Source: Phycisphaeraceae bacterium (GTDB lineage: Bacteria; Planctomycetota; Phycisphaerae; Phycisphaerales; SM1A02). Taken from it: a stretch of DNA of 64,000 nucleotides. The notes beneath the pieces were generated by a model. That model saw nothing but the letters and a program-made list of their open reading frames with translations. It did not search any database and had not been told where the DNA came from. Positions 1 to 7,873 of this stretch are shown here, in pieces. The stretch is taken from contig CP054178.1 of NCBI GenBank assembly GCA_015709595.1, positions 496,001-560,000 on the forward strand. The letters run 5' to 3'. The translations under genes and the position numbers were made by a program. The first letter of the stretch is position 1. Every line of letters starts with the position of its first letter.

Positions 1-2419
1 CCAGCGTCTCGGCGATGGCCCACGCCAGCGACAGCCCGTCGAGGGTGGAGGTGCCCCGCCCGATCTCGTCGAGGATGACCATGCTGCGTGGCGTGGCGTG
101 ATGCAGGATGTTGGCCGTCTCCGTCATCTCCACCATGAACGTGGACTGCCCGGCGTGCAGTTCGTCCTGCGCCCCGATGCGGGTGAAGATGCGGTCGGCC
201 AGCCCGATGGTCGCCGCCTCGGCGGGCACGAAAGACCCCGTGTGCGCCAACAGCACGATGAGCGCCACCTGGCGGATGTACGTGGACTTGCCCGCCATGT
301 TGGGGCCGGTGATGAGGGCGAGTGAGGCCGTTGGCAGGTGGCTTGCGGCTCCCGGCTCCTGGATCGAATCCCCCTCCGGCTGCGGGCTGACGGATGACGG
401 ATGACGAATCTCCCCCAACTCGCAGTCGTTGGGCACGAAGCGGTCGGCCAGAATCCGGTCCAGCACGGGGTGGCGTCCCTGCGTGATCGAAAGGACCGGC
501 GCCTCGACCAGTTCCGGCTTCACGTAGCGATAGCGCGTCGCCACCTCGGCGAAGCACAGCAGCACGTCCAGCCGCGCGATCAGGTCGGCGTAACCCGTCA
601 GGTCATTCACGCGATCCAGCGCCTCGCGGCACAACTGGTCGAAGAGCTGCTGCTCGCGCTCGATGGCGCGGGCTTCGGCGGTGGTGATCTTCTCCTCGAA
701 CTCCTTGAGCTGCGGCGTGATGTAGCGCTCGGCGTTCTTGAGCGTCTGCTTGCGCGAGAACGTGTCAGGCACGCGGCGGGTATTGGCGTGACTGACCTCG
801 ATGTAGTAGCCGAACACCTTGTTGAAGCCGACCTTCAGCGAGGCGATGCCCGTCTGGTCGATCAGCTCCTTCTGATAGCGGGCGAGGAACGTATGCCCGT
901 CGCGCTGCAGCAGGCGGCACTCGTCGAGCTCCGCGTCCACGCCGTCACGGAAGAGCCCGCCTTCGCGCAGATGGCCGGGCGGCGCGTCCACGCACATCGA
1001 GCCGATGCGGTCGGCCAGCGGCACAAGACGGGCGGCGAGGTCGCTGAGCCGCTTCGATTCGTAGTCGAACGCGGGATGCCCGGCCAGCGACTCGTTGACC
1101 GAGGCGATCACGGCCACGGAGCGGCCCAGCGCGGTCAGGTCGCGGGGCGTGGCGCGTCCCGTCGAGAGCCGCCCGGCGATGCGGGCCACATCCTGCACGT
1201 TCGAGAGCCGCTGCGAGAGCTGCTCCGCGAGGTCACGATCCTGAACGAACGCCCCCACGGCCCGCTGTCGGCGGCGCAGACGCGCCAGGTCGCGGATGGG
1301 GAAGCACAGCCATTGCCGCAGCAGCCGCTTGCCCATGGGGCTGCGGCAGTGCTGCAGGGTGGCGAGCAGCGAGCCATCCACGCCGCCCGTGCGCAGGGTG
1401 CGCTCGATCTCCAGGGCGCGCAGCGACGTGGCGTCGATGATCACGAAGTCGTCCGCCCGTTCGCGCCGGGGCGGGCGCAGGTGGGCCAGCGCGGGGGTGG
1501 AGACCGCATCGCCTCCCGCGCGTGTCGGGCGGCGAATGCTGGCGGTGTCGGCGTCGGAGGAGCGGGCCTCTCCCGAGAGGTGTCCCACCTGCGTCTCGCG
1601 CAGGTAGCGGAGCAGCGCGCCGGCGGGGCCGATCGCCGCGTCGTCGTCGCTGAGCCCGAAGCCCGTCAGCGTGGCCACGCCGAAGTGCCCGAAGAGCGTC
1701 TCCCGCGCTTCCGCGGGACGGAACGTCCACGCGGGCCGGGGGGTCAGCGCGCAGGGGGCCGCCTCGCGCAGCCGCGCCACGCGCGGGGGCGGCTGACCCG
1801 TCGCCGTCTCGACGTACAGCACCTCGCTGGGCGCCAGCCGCGCGACCTCGTCGGCGACGCGGTCGGCGGGCAGGTCGTGCAGCGTGAACGAGCCGGTGGA
1901 GAGTTCCGCCATCGCCAGCACGGCGGGGGCGTCGTCGCCGGCGCCGGTGAAGAGGATGGCCGCGACCTGGTTGGGACGGGACTCGTCCAGCAGCGTCTCA
2001 TCGACAAGCGTGCCGGGCGTGAGCACGCGCGTCACAGCCCGCTCGACCACGCCTTTGGCAAGTTTCGGATCCTCGATCTGCTCGCACACCGCGACCCGGT
2101 GGCCCTGCTCGATCATGCGCCGCAGGTAGCCCTCCACGCTGTGGAAAGGCACGCCCGCCATGGGCACGCCCTTGGTGCGCTCGGTGAGCGTGATCCCCAG
2201 CACGCGATGGCAAAGGATCGCATCGTCGAAGAACATCTCGTAGAAGTCGCCCATGCGGAAGAAGAGCACGCACTCGGGGTGCTGCTTCTTGAAGCGCTCG
2301 TACTGGCGCATGGCGGGGGTCAGCCGCGCCTCGGGCGACAACGGCCCAGCGGCGAAGTCGCCCGCGCCCGCGGACGAGCGGGCCTTGGACAGAGGGGGTC
2401 GCATGCTGGCGGGTGCCAT
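1..2419 (-). CDS. mutS: DNA mismatch repair ATPase MutS (3' end cut by window edge)
   Basis: MutS recognises mismatches and small loops in DNA and recruits MutL. The frame opens at ATG 2419 and runs off the left edge, so about 806 codons are present and the last part of the ATPase domain is missing. An extension of about 34 residues precedes the mismatch-binding domain, whose FYEMF motif (the Phe that stacks on the mismatch) is at residues 59-63. The P-loop TGPNMAGKST is near residue 705, and MVILDEIGRGTST follows near the edge. Between FVPND and the P-loop sits an unusual insert of roughly 28 residues encoded by 7-base tandem repeats (331-410). No convincing ribosome binding site precedes the ATG. 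Confidence 0.97.
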   Translation of the reverse strand, partial: MAPASMRPPLSKARSSAGAGDFAAGPLSPEARLTPAMRQYERFKKQHPECVLFFRMGDFYEMFFDDAILCHRVLGITLTERTKGVPMAGVPFHSVEGYLRRMIEQGHRVAVCEQIEDPKLAKGVVERAVTRVLTPGTLVDETLLDESRPNQVAAILFTGAGDDAPAVLAMAELSTGSFTLHDLPADRVADEVARLAPSEVLYVETATGQPPPRVARLREAAPCALTPRPAWTFRPAEARETLFGHFGVATLTGFGLSDDDAAIGPAGALLRYLRETQVGHLSGEARSSDADTASIRRPTRAGGDAVSTPALAHLRPPRRERADDFVIIDATSLRALEIERTLRTGGVDGSLLATLQHCRSPMGKRLLRQWLCFPIRDLARLRRRQRAVGAFVQDRDLAEQLSQRLSNVQDVARIAGRLSTGRATPRDLTALGRSVAVIASVNESLAGHPAFDYESKRLSDLAARLVPLADRIGSMCVDAPPGHLREGGLFRDGVDAELDECRLLQRDGHTFLARYQKELIDQTGIASLKVGFNKVFGYYIEVSHANTRRVPDTFSRKQTLKNAERYITPQLKEFEEKITTAEARAIEREQQLFDQLCREALDRVNDLTGYADLIARLDVLLCFAEVATRYRYVKPELVEAPVLSITQGRHPVLDRILADRFVPNDCELGEIRHPSSVSPQPEGDSIQEPGAASHLPTASLALITGPNMAGKSTYIRQVALIVLLAHTGSFVPAEAATIGLADRIFTRIGAQDELHAGQSTFMVEMTETANILHHATPRSMVILDEIGRGTSTLDGLSLAWAIAETL
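331..410. repeat. Heptanucleotide repeat arrays inside mutS
   Basis: Two runs of imperfect 7-base units are visible on the plus strand. The first is at 331-365 (TTGGCAG, GTGGCTT, GCGGCTC, CCGGCTC, CTGGATC). The second is at 376-410 (CCGGCTG, CGGGCTG, ACGGATG, ACGGATG, ACGAATC). They encode the extra residues just before the MutS P-loop and leave the frame open. The same kind of array occurs at 4337, 4557, 4624, 17666, 43462 and 61741. Confidence 0.75.
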
Positions 2420-2486
2420 CGTCACGCGGGCATTCTACCGCCTCCGGCGGGACGTTCGGCGATCCGCGCCACCCGACCGCGCCGTC

Positions 2487-3680
2487 TCACACCGCCGCCG
2501 CTGCGTGCTGCTCCACGAAGGCCACGATGGTGCCCGCCACGTGATCGACCTGCGCGTCGGTGAGTTCGGGATAGATGGGCAGGGCGATCACCTCCCTCGC
2601 AGCGGCCTCGGCCTGGGGCAGGTCGCCCGGCTTTCCGCCCAGCGGCGCGAAGCACTCCTGCAGGTGGAGCGGCAGTGGGTAGAACACCTCGTTGCCGATC
2701 GCGCGCTCGGTGAGGTGCTTCCGAAGCGCGTCGCGCAGGGACGCAGGCACGCGAATCACGTACTGGTGATAGGCGTGATGCGCCCGCGTCTGGCGGACGT
2801 GCGGGAAACGCAGGGGCAGGCCGCCCGCGGACCAGCCCTCGGCGCTGCTCCTGGCTCCGGCGGCGGCGAAGGCGGCGTCATACCGCGCGGCGTGCCGGCG
2901 GCGACGTTCGTTCCATGACTCCAGGTGCCGCAGCTTCACGCTCAGCACCGCGGCCTGCAGGGCGTCCAGTCGCGAGTTCATGCCGATCAGGTCGTGGTAG
3001 TATCGGTCCTTGCCGCCGTGAACCCGCAGGCGGCGGATCACGTCGGCCAGTCCATCGTCGTTGGTGGTCACGAATCCCGCGTCGCCGAATGCGCCCAGGT
3101 TCTTCGTCGGGTAGCACGACCAGCCGTGAAGGCGCGAGGAGGCGCCGATCCGCCGCCCCTGCTGGTCGAGCGTGCCGATGGCCTGGGCCGCGTCCTCGAT
3201 GACCGGCACGCCCAGTTCATCCGCGACCTGCTGGATCGCGACCATGTCCGCGCTCTGCCCGTACAGATGCACGGGCATGATGGCCTTGAGGTTGCGGCAT
3301 CGCGAGGCCTTCTCCCGAAGCGACCGGGGGCAGAGGTTGTACGTGGCGAGGTCGATGTCGGCGAACACCGGCGTCGCCCCGGTTCGTGCGATTGTTCCCG
3401 CCGTGGCGAAGAACGTGAACGTGGGGCAGATGACCTCGTCGCCGTGCCCGATGCCCAGGGCCATCAGCGGCAGCAGCAGCGCGTCACCGCCGGACGCACA
3501 CCCGATGGCGTGTTTCGCCCCCAGCCACGACGCCACCTCCTGCTCGAAGCGCTGCACCGTGGGACCGAGCACGAAGTATTGCGACTCCAGGATCGAGGCG
3601 ATCGCCGGCTCGATCTCGTGCCTGATTGCGGCGTACTGGGCCTTGAGATCCAGGAGAGGGACGTTCACGGGTGTGGTCAC
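2487..3680 (-). CDS. DegT/DnrJ/EryC1-family PLP aminotransferase
   Basis: This is a sugar aminotransferase of the DegT/DnrJ/EryC1/StrS family, which makes amino sugars for surface polysaccharide or antibiotics from nucleotide keto-sugars. The predicted protein is 397 residues, normal for the family. The PLP lysine is K193 in CYPTKNLGAFGD, and IEDAAQ (about 161-166) carries the Asp that contacts the cofactor nitrogen. The frame is open much further upstream, but similarity begins at VPLLDLKAQY, so GTG 3680 (or GTG 3668) is the likely start; neither has a strong ribosome binding site. No other sugar-biosynthesis genes lie next to it, so the substrate cannot be named. Confidence 0.9.
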   Translation of the reverse strand: MTTPVNVPLLDLKAQYAAIRHEIEPAIASILESQYFVLGPTVQRFEQEVASWLGAKHAIGCASGGDALLLPLMALGIGHGDEVICPTFTFFATAGTIARTGATPVFADIDLATYNLCPRSLREKASRCRNLKAIMPVHLYGQSADMVAIQQVADELGVPVIEDAAQAIGTLDQQGRRIGASSRLHGWSCYPTKNLGAFGDAGFVTTNDDGLADVIRRLRVHGGKDRYYHDLIGMNSRLDALQAAVLSVKLRHLESWNERRRRHAARYDAAFAAAGARSSAEGWSAGGLPLRFPHVRQTRAHHAYHQYVIRVPASLRDALRKHLTERAIGNEVFYPLPLHLQECFAPLGGKPGDLPQAEAAAREVIALPIYPELTDAQVDHVAGTIVAFVEQHAAAAV

Positions 3681-3778
3681 AAGCGGAATCCGGGAGCGGC
3701 GTGAGATCACGGCCGCTCGAGTTGACAATGGCGCCAATGGTATTCCGGGCTGGGGGTTGGTCCGAACGCATCGGTCGG

Positions 3779-4846
3779 TCAAGGCGACGCCGCCGCCTCC
3801 AGCACCCATTGCCCCTTCCGATCGGGGTGGGCCGCCACCCGCACCACCGGGTGCGGCCCCGGCTCGTGGTCCAGGGCCAGGCGCCAACCCTCGCGGCACG
3901 CTCGATCCAGCAGGGCCCGCTTGGTCTGCATGTTCGTCCAGGGTTCCATGTCGTAGCCGATCGAGAACGCGAGACCGACGTGGTTGATGGTCGGAATCAC
4001 GTCGCCCACGAATGCCACGACGCCCCCCGCGTCATGGAAGCGGATGCCCTGTTGCCCCCACGTATGGCCCGGCAGGGGCCAGACGGTGATGCCGCCCACG
4101 CCCCTGGGAATGCCGGGGATTCGATCGTCGATCTCAGTTTCACCATCCACGAGAATGACCCGGTCAGCGATGGGGTCGAGATGGTCGCGCAGGTAGGTCT
4201 TCGTCATCGTGGAGCGGTTGTCGAGGGCGTCTTCCCATTCCCGTCGCTGGACGACGATGCGGGCGTTGGGGAAGGTGGGAACGATGGCAGACGAGACGCC
4301 TGCCCCACTGACACCTGTGCCACTGGCGCCCGACTTCCCATTTCCCAGTGCCTGATGCCCAGTGCCTTCCCCCACCTGCGTCAACCCCGCCGCGTGATCG
4401 AAGTGCAGGTGCGAGACGATGACGAGGTCGATCTGTTCGGGCGTCACGCCGACCTCGGCGAGGGCATCGACCACGGTTCGCCGCTCGATGGCGAAGATGT
4501 CGCGGTCCTTGTCCGACCACTTGTCGCCGAAGCCGGTTTCGATGAGGACGCGGATGGGTTGTCGGTGGACGGTTGTCGGTTGTCGGTCCGGTGCGGCGGG
4601 ACTCCCCTCCGCTGGTCGCTGGTGGCTCCTGGCTGTTGGCTGTTGGCTGCTGGCTGACGGCTGACGGCTCTCCCCCCTCACCGGCCCCTCCAGCAACAGA
4701 CAGTTCGTCTGCAGCGGGATGCGGTTGCGATCGTCCGGATCGACCATCTTCGACCAGAGGACTTTGGGGACGACGCCGAACATGCCGCCGCCATCGAGGC
4801 GAAACGAACCCGCGCGGAGCAGTCGCCATGACCAGGTGATGGACAT
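3779..4846 (-). CDS. MBL-fold metallo-hydrolase with two low-complexity inserts
   Basis: A metallo-beta-lactamase-fold hydrolase of the lactonase/methyl-parathion-hydrolase-like group. The metal motif VSHLHFDHAAG is at about residues 144-154, the later metal His is in LPGHTWGQQG, and the bridging Asp is in FVGDVIPT. Two stretches do not fit the fold: about residues 55-97, rich in Gln, Pro and Ser, and about 156-188, rich in Gly and Ser. Both are encoded by 7-base tandem repeats and a palindromic element (4283-4384 and 4557-4669) that keep the frame open. The core looks intact, so the protein may tolerate the inserts as surface loops, or may be losing function. It is divergent from nuoH with about 109 bases between them. 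Substrate unknown. Confidence 0.88.
   Translation of the reverse strand: MSITWSWRLLRAGSFRLDGGGMFGVVPKVLWSKMVDPDDRNRIPLQTNCLLLEGPVRGESRQPSASSQQPTARSHQRPAEGSPAAPDRQPTTVHRQPIRVLIETGFGDKWSDKDRDIFAIERRTVVDALAEVGVTPEQIDLVIVSHLHFDHAAGLTQVGEGTGHQALGNGKSGASGTGVSGAGVSSAIVPTFPNARIVVQRREWEDALDNRSTMTKTYLRDHLDPIADRVILVDGETEIDDRIPGIPRGVGGITVWPLPGHTWGQQGIRFHDAGGVVAFVGDVIPTINHVGLAFSIGYDMEPWTNMQTKRALLDRACREGWRLALDHEPGPHPVVRVAAHPDRKGQWVLEAAASP
4286..4304. repeat. Short dispersed palindrome, GGCAGGCGTCTCGCCTGCC type (copy 1)
   Basis: The sequence GGCAGACGAGACGCCTGCC is an imperfect inverted repeat. Nearly the same element, with perfect arms, is present at 45692-45710 (opposite orientation) and 54779-54795. This copy lies inside the MBL hydrolase gene next to a 7-base array. 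Confidence 0.6.
4337..4371. repeat. Heptanucleotide array (CCCAGTG type)
   Basis: Five 7-base units: CCCATTT, CCCAGTG, CCTGATG, CCCAGTG, CCTTCCC. It lies within the MBL hydrolase gene, just after the HxHxDH metal motif in protein order, and encodes part of the Gly/Ser-rich insert. Confidence 0.75.
4557..4669. repeat. Heptanucleotide arrays (GGTTGTC and GGCTGTT types)
   Basis: Five units run from 4557 to 4591 (GGTTGTC, GGTGGAC, GGTTGTC, GGTTGTC, GGTCCGG). Six and a half units run from 4624 to 4669 (GGCTCCT, GGCTGTT twice, GGCTGCT, GGCTGAC twice). Seven is not a multiple of three, so the arrays are read in shifting phase and yield a Gln/Pro/Ser-rich stretch in the minus-strand MBL hydrolase. 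Confidence 0.85.
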
Positions 4847-4955
4847 GGGGCGATGGTATCCGTTGGCGGGCGTGGGACTGTGCCGCGCACTCTCACGAAC
4901 CGCGATGGAACACTGCTTCCCACCCCGCCGCCCCCCGTCCTACACTCGTGGGCCC

Positions 4956-6260
4956 ATGCCAGAGTTCATCACCCCGCAGCTTGTCACGTCGGTCATCGTC
5001 ATCCTCACGGTAATTCACCTGATGCTGGGCGCGTGCGCCTACCTGATCATGCTGGAGCGCAAGCTCAGCGCGTGGATTCAGGACCGCGTGGGGCCCAACC
5101 GCGTGGGGCCGATGGGGCTGCTGCAGCCGCTCGCCGACGGGCTGAAGTTCATCCTGAAGGAGGAGTTCTTCCCCCGCGGGGCCGACCGCGTGCTGTTTCT
5201 GCTGGCCCCCTGCCTCGTCATCATCCCGGCGCTGATCGGCTTCGCGGTCATTCCGTGGGGCGGCACGCTGGACCTTTCTTCGCTCCCCTTCGGGCTGGCC
5301 GACACGCTGGGCGTGGCGGGTGAAAAGGTGTCGATCGTCGCCGCGGATGTCAACATCGGACTGATCTACCTGATCGCGGTGGCCTCGCTGGGGGTGTACG
5401 GCGTGGTGCTGGGCGGGTGGGCGAGCAACAGCAAGTACTCCTTCCTCGGCGCGCTGCGGGCCAGCGCGCAGATGGTGTCGTACGAGATTCCCATGGGGCT
5501 GGCCATCCTGTGCATCGTGCTGCTGGCGGGCACGGTGATGCCGGGCGAGATCGTCCGCCAGCAGGTGGATGGCATGTGGTTCCTGCTGCACCAGCCCATC
5601 GCGGCGGTGCTGTTCTACACCTGCATGCTGGCGGAGAACAACCGCGCCCCCTTCGACCTGGCCGAGGCGGAGAGCGAACTGGTGGGCGGCTACCACACCG
5701 AGTACTCGTCGATGAAGTTCGCCATGTTCTTCCTCGCCGAGTACGCCCACATGATCACAGGCAGCGCGTTCTTCGTGATCCTGTTCCTGGGCGGCTGGTC
5801 GCTCAACCCGCTGGGAATCGGCCCGGACCTGCCCAATGACGGCGGCATCCTGCTGATCCTGGCGCAGTTCGGCATCATCGCGTTCAAGATCTTCCTGGTG
5901 ATCTCGTTCACGATGGCGCTGCGGTGGACGCTGCCGCGATTCCGCTTCGATCAGCTCATGCGGCTGGCGTGGGAGGGCATGATTCCCACGGGCCTGCTGA
6001 TCCTGCTGGTGACCTCGTTCATGGTATACGCCGGCGCCACGCCGTGGATGTGGCTGGCGTCGCTGGCGACGATCGTGTTCATCTGGCTGATCCACCCGAT
6101 GATGCCCAGGCAGCCGGAGCCCAACCGCCGCATCCCCATGATCGGCAGCCGCTTCAGCCCGCTGCGCGATGCGGATGTGGACACGCGGCCGACGCACCCC
6201 ATCGCACTGACCGACAGCCCGACGCCCGGACGGTCGTCGGGGACGGTGTCGATGCATTGA
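4956..6260 (+). CDS. nuoH: NADH-quinone oxidoreductase subunit H (complex I), stand-alone
   Basis: NuoH is the membrane subunit of respiratory complex I that forms much of the quinone-binding channel. The 434-residue product carries both family signatures: ALRASAQMVSYEIPMGL and AENNRAPFDLAEAESELVGG. It has about eight hydrophobic helices, and the conserved loop ERKLSAWIQDRVGPNRVGP follows the first helix. The start is ATG 4956 because the family N-terminus (MPEFITPQLVT) begins there. A polar C-terminal tail of about 50 residues follows the last helix. No other nuo gene is in the window; the next gene downstream is a gamma-carbonic-anhydrase-like protein. Confidence 0.96.
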   Translation: MPEFITPQLVTSVIVILTVIHLMLGACAYLIMLERKLSAWIQDRVGPNRVGPMGLLQPLADGLKFILKEEFFPRGADRVLFLLAPCLVIIPALIGFAVIPWGGTLDLSSLPFGLADTLGVAGEKVSIVAADVNIGLIYLIAVASLGVYGVVLGGWASNSKYSFLGALRASAQMVSYEIPMGLAILCIVLLAGTVMPGEIVRQQVDGMWFLLHQPIAAVLFYTCMLAENNRAPFDLAEAESELVGGYHTEYSSMKFAMFFLAEYAHMITGSAFFVILFLGGWSLNPLGIGPDLPNDGGILLILAQFGIIAFKIFLVISFTMALRWTLPRFRFDQLMRLAWEGMIPTGLLILLVTSFMVYAGATPWMWLASLATIVFIWLIHPMMPRQPEPNRRIPMIGSRFSPLRDADVDTRPTHPIALTDSPTPGRSSGTVSMH

Positions 6261-6287
6261 GCCGGTGGGCGATCGCGCGGAGTTTTC

Positions 6288-6881
6288 ATGCCCATCTACC
6301 AGTTCGAAGGCGTCCGCCCCGTCATCGACCCCACCGCGTTCGTGCACCCCACGGCGTCGGTGATCGGCGATGTCATCATCGGTCCCGGCTGCCTCGTCGG
6401 GCCGGGGGCGTCGCTGCGGGGCGACATCGGCCGCATCGTCATGCATGCGGGCAGCAACGTGCAGGACAACTGCACGGTACACGTCTTCCCCGGCAAATCG
6501 GTGACCATTCACGAGCAGGGGCACGTGGGGCACGGGGCGGTGCTGCACGGCTGCACCGTGGGGCGCAACGCGCTCGTCGGCATGAACGCCGTCATCATGG
6601 ATGACGCGGTGATCGGCGAGGAGTCGTTCATCGGCGCCATGGCGTTCGTCAAGGCGGAAACGATCATTCCGCCGCGCTCGCTCGCGGCGGGCGTTCCGGC
6701 CAAGGTGATTCGCGAGCTTTCCGCCGACGAGATCGCGTGGAAGACCGAGGGCACGAAGGTCTACCAGGAACTCGCCCGTCGATACCTGGCGACGATGCGC
6801 GAGTGCGAGCCGCTTCGCTCGATGACAACGGATCGCCCCGTCCTGCCGCCCATCGGATACAAGCCCAAGCACCAGCAGTGA
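6288..6881 (+). CDS. Gamma-carbonic-anhydrase-like left-handed beta-helix protein
   Basis: A 197-residue hexapeptide-repeat (left-handed beta-helix) protein of the YrdA/PaaY/CamH group. Hexapeptide turns cover about residues 13-145. The residues that bind zinc in gamma-class carbonic anhydrases are recognisable: Asn-Val-Gln-Asp-Asn before the first metal His (TVHVF) and two His in GHVGHGAVLHG. A C-terminal helix follows. It starts at ATG 6288, 27 bases after nuoH on the same strand. Gamma-carbonic-anhydrase homologues are structural parts of complex I in plant mitochondria, so the adjacency is suggestive, but a free-standing enzyme or acyl-CoA thioesterase role of the PaaY kind is equally possible. 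Confidence 0.9.
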   Translation: MPIYQFEGVRPVIDPTAFVHPTASVIGDVIIGPGCLVGPGASLRGDIGRIVMHAGSNVQDNCTVHVFPGKSVTIHEQGHVGHGAVLHGCTVGRNALVGMNAVIMDDAVIGEESFIGAMAFVKAETIIPPRSLAAGVPAKVIRELSADEIAWKTEGTKVYQELARRYLATMRECEPLRSMTTDRPVLPPIGYKPKHQQ

Positions 6882-6907
6882 GGCGGCCGCGCGGACGACC
6901 ACGCTGC

Positions 6908-7798
6908 TCAGTTATTCTTCTTGTCGCCTCCGAGCAGGCCGCCCAGGCCGTCGCCCACGCCCTTCAGCCCCTCTCCCAACCCTTCGCCGACGCCCTTGAG
7001 GCCTTCGCCGACCTTATTCAGTTCGCCGGCCGCGCCCTTGAAGAGCGAGTCCACCTGCTTCATGGCCTCGCCCCCGACGGATACCGCGACGTTGCCAAGT
7101 CCTTCCAGCCCCTTGAGCCCCTCGCCCAGGCCGTTGAGGACGTCGCCGGGAATCAGGTTCCTGCCATTCTGAATCGCCGCGGCGAACACGGTTTTCACAA
7201 TGAGGCCAGCGAGTTCGCCCAGCGTGAGGCCACTCTTGCCCACGCCGCTCTCGCCCACGTTCTTCATCGAGATTTCCTTGATGGGCACCGTCACCGTGGA
7301 GAGGGCGCCTCCAAGCGGCAGCACCTCGACGTTGATGGCGACATCACGGATCAGCACTTCGCGGATGACGAACCGCTTGCCCTCCTCCGCCGGTTCGGTG
7401 GACTCGAACCGCTTGAGATTGTCCATGATGGTCTGGTAATTGGCCTTGCCGTCCTTGTTCTCCAGGTTGACCGTCAGCGTACTGAGCGTGAGCGTGGGCA
7501 GTTCGACCACCTCCTGCCGCAGCGAGCCGAAGGAGACGCTCACGCCGCCCTCGCCCAGGGACATGAAGGCGTCGGACTTGAAGCCGGCGGGGTTGGCGAC
7601 CTTCAGCCCGCTCATGGCGAAGGTGCCGTCGAAGACGCCCACATCCGCGCTGTCAAGCGTGGTTTGAACGCCCAGGGCGTACGTGCCCCCCTTCTCAATG
7701 CCGTGCTTGGCGATGGAGTCGATGTACAGAAAACCGACGCCCACTGCGGCGATGAGCAGAATGACCAGCACCAGCACGAGCCGAAGGATCTTCTTCAT
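6908..7798 (-). CDS. AsmA-like membrane-anchored protein with glycine-rich tail
   Basis: A 296-residue protein with one N-terminal membrane helix (about residues 5-25) and then a beta-rich segment resembling the start of the AsmA/DUF748 family (SADVGVFDGTFAMSGLKVAN). AsmA-like proteins sit in the envelope and are linked to lipid transport between the membranes. The last 60 residues are an unusual run of short units such as GEGLKGVGEGLGEG, probably an amphipathic or flexible tail, ending in KKNN. The start is ATG 7798. It is convergent with the preceding gene, with 26 bases between stops. The assignment to AsmA is by overall pattern only. Confidence 0.65.
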   Translation of the reverse strand: MKKILRLVLVLVILLIAAVGVGFLYIDSIAKHGIEKGGTYALGVQTTLDSADVGVFDGTFAMSGLKVANPAGFKSDAFMSLGEGGVSVSFGSLRQEVVELPTLTLSTLTVNLENKDGKANYQTIMDNLKRFESTEPAEEGKRFVIREVLIRDVAINVEVLPLGGALSTVTVPIKEISMKNVGESGVGKSGLTLGELAGLIVKTVFAAAIQNGRNLIPGDVLNGLGEGLKGLEGLGNVAVSVGGEAMKQVDSLFKGAAGELNKVGEGLKGVGEGLGEGLKGVGDGLGGLLGGDKKNN

Positions 7799-7873
7799 GG
7801 CGGTTCTCCCACGCGAAAAGGGCGCGACAACGCAACCCCGTGACGCTTGGCATGATAGGAGCGTCGCCGCCGG

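Noticed and set aside
401-2563. Long plus-strand open frame opposite mutS
   Set aside because: Arg/Ala/Gly-rich text without motifs, exactly antisense to mutS; a product of high GC content.
4557-4669. Tandem arrays as a CRISPR
   Set aside because: Units of 7 bases without spacers; no cas genes in the window.
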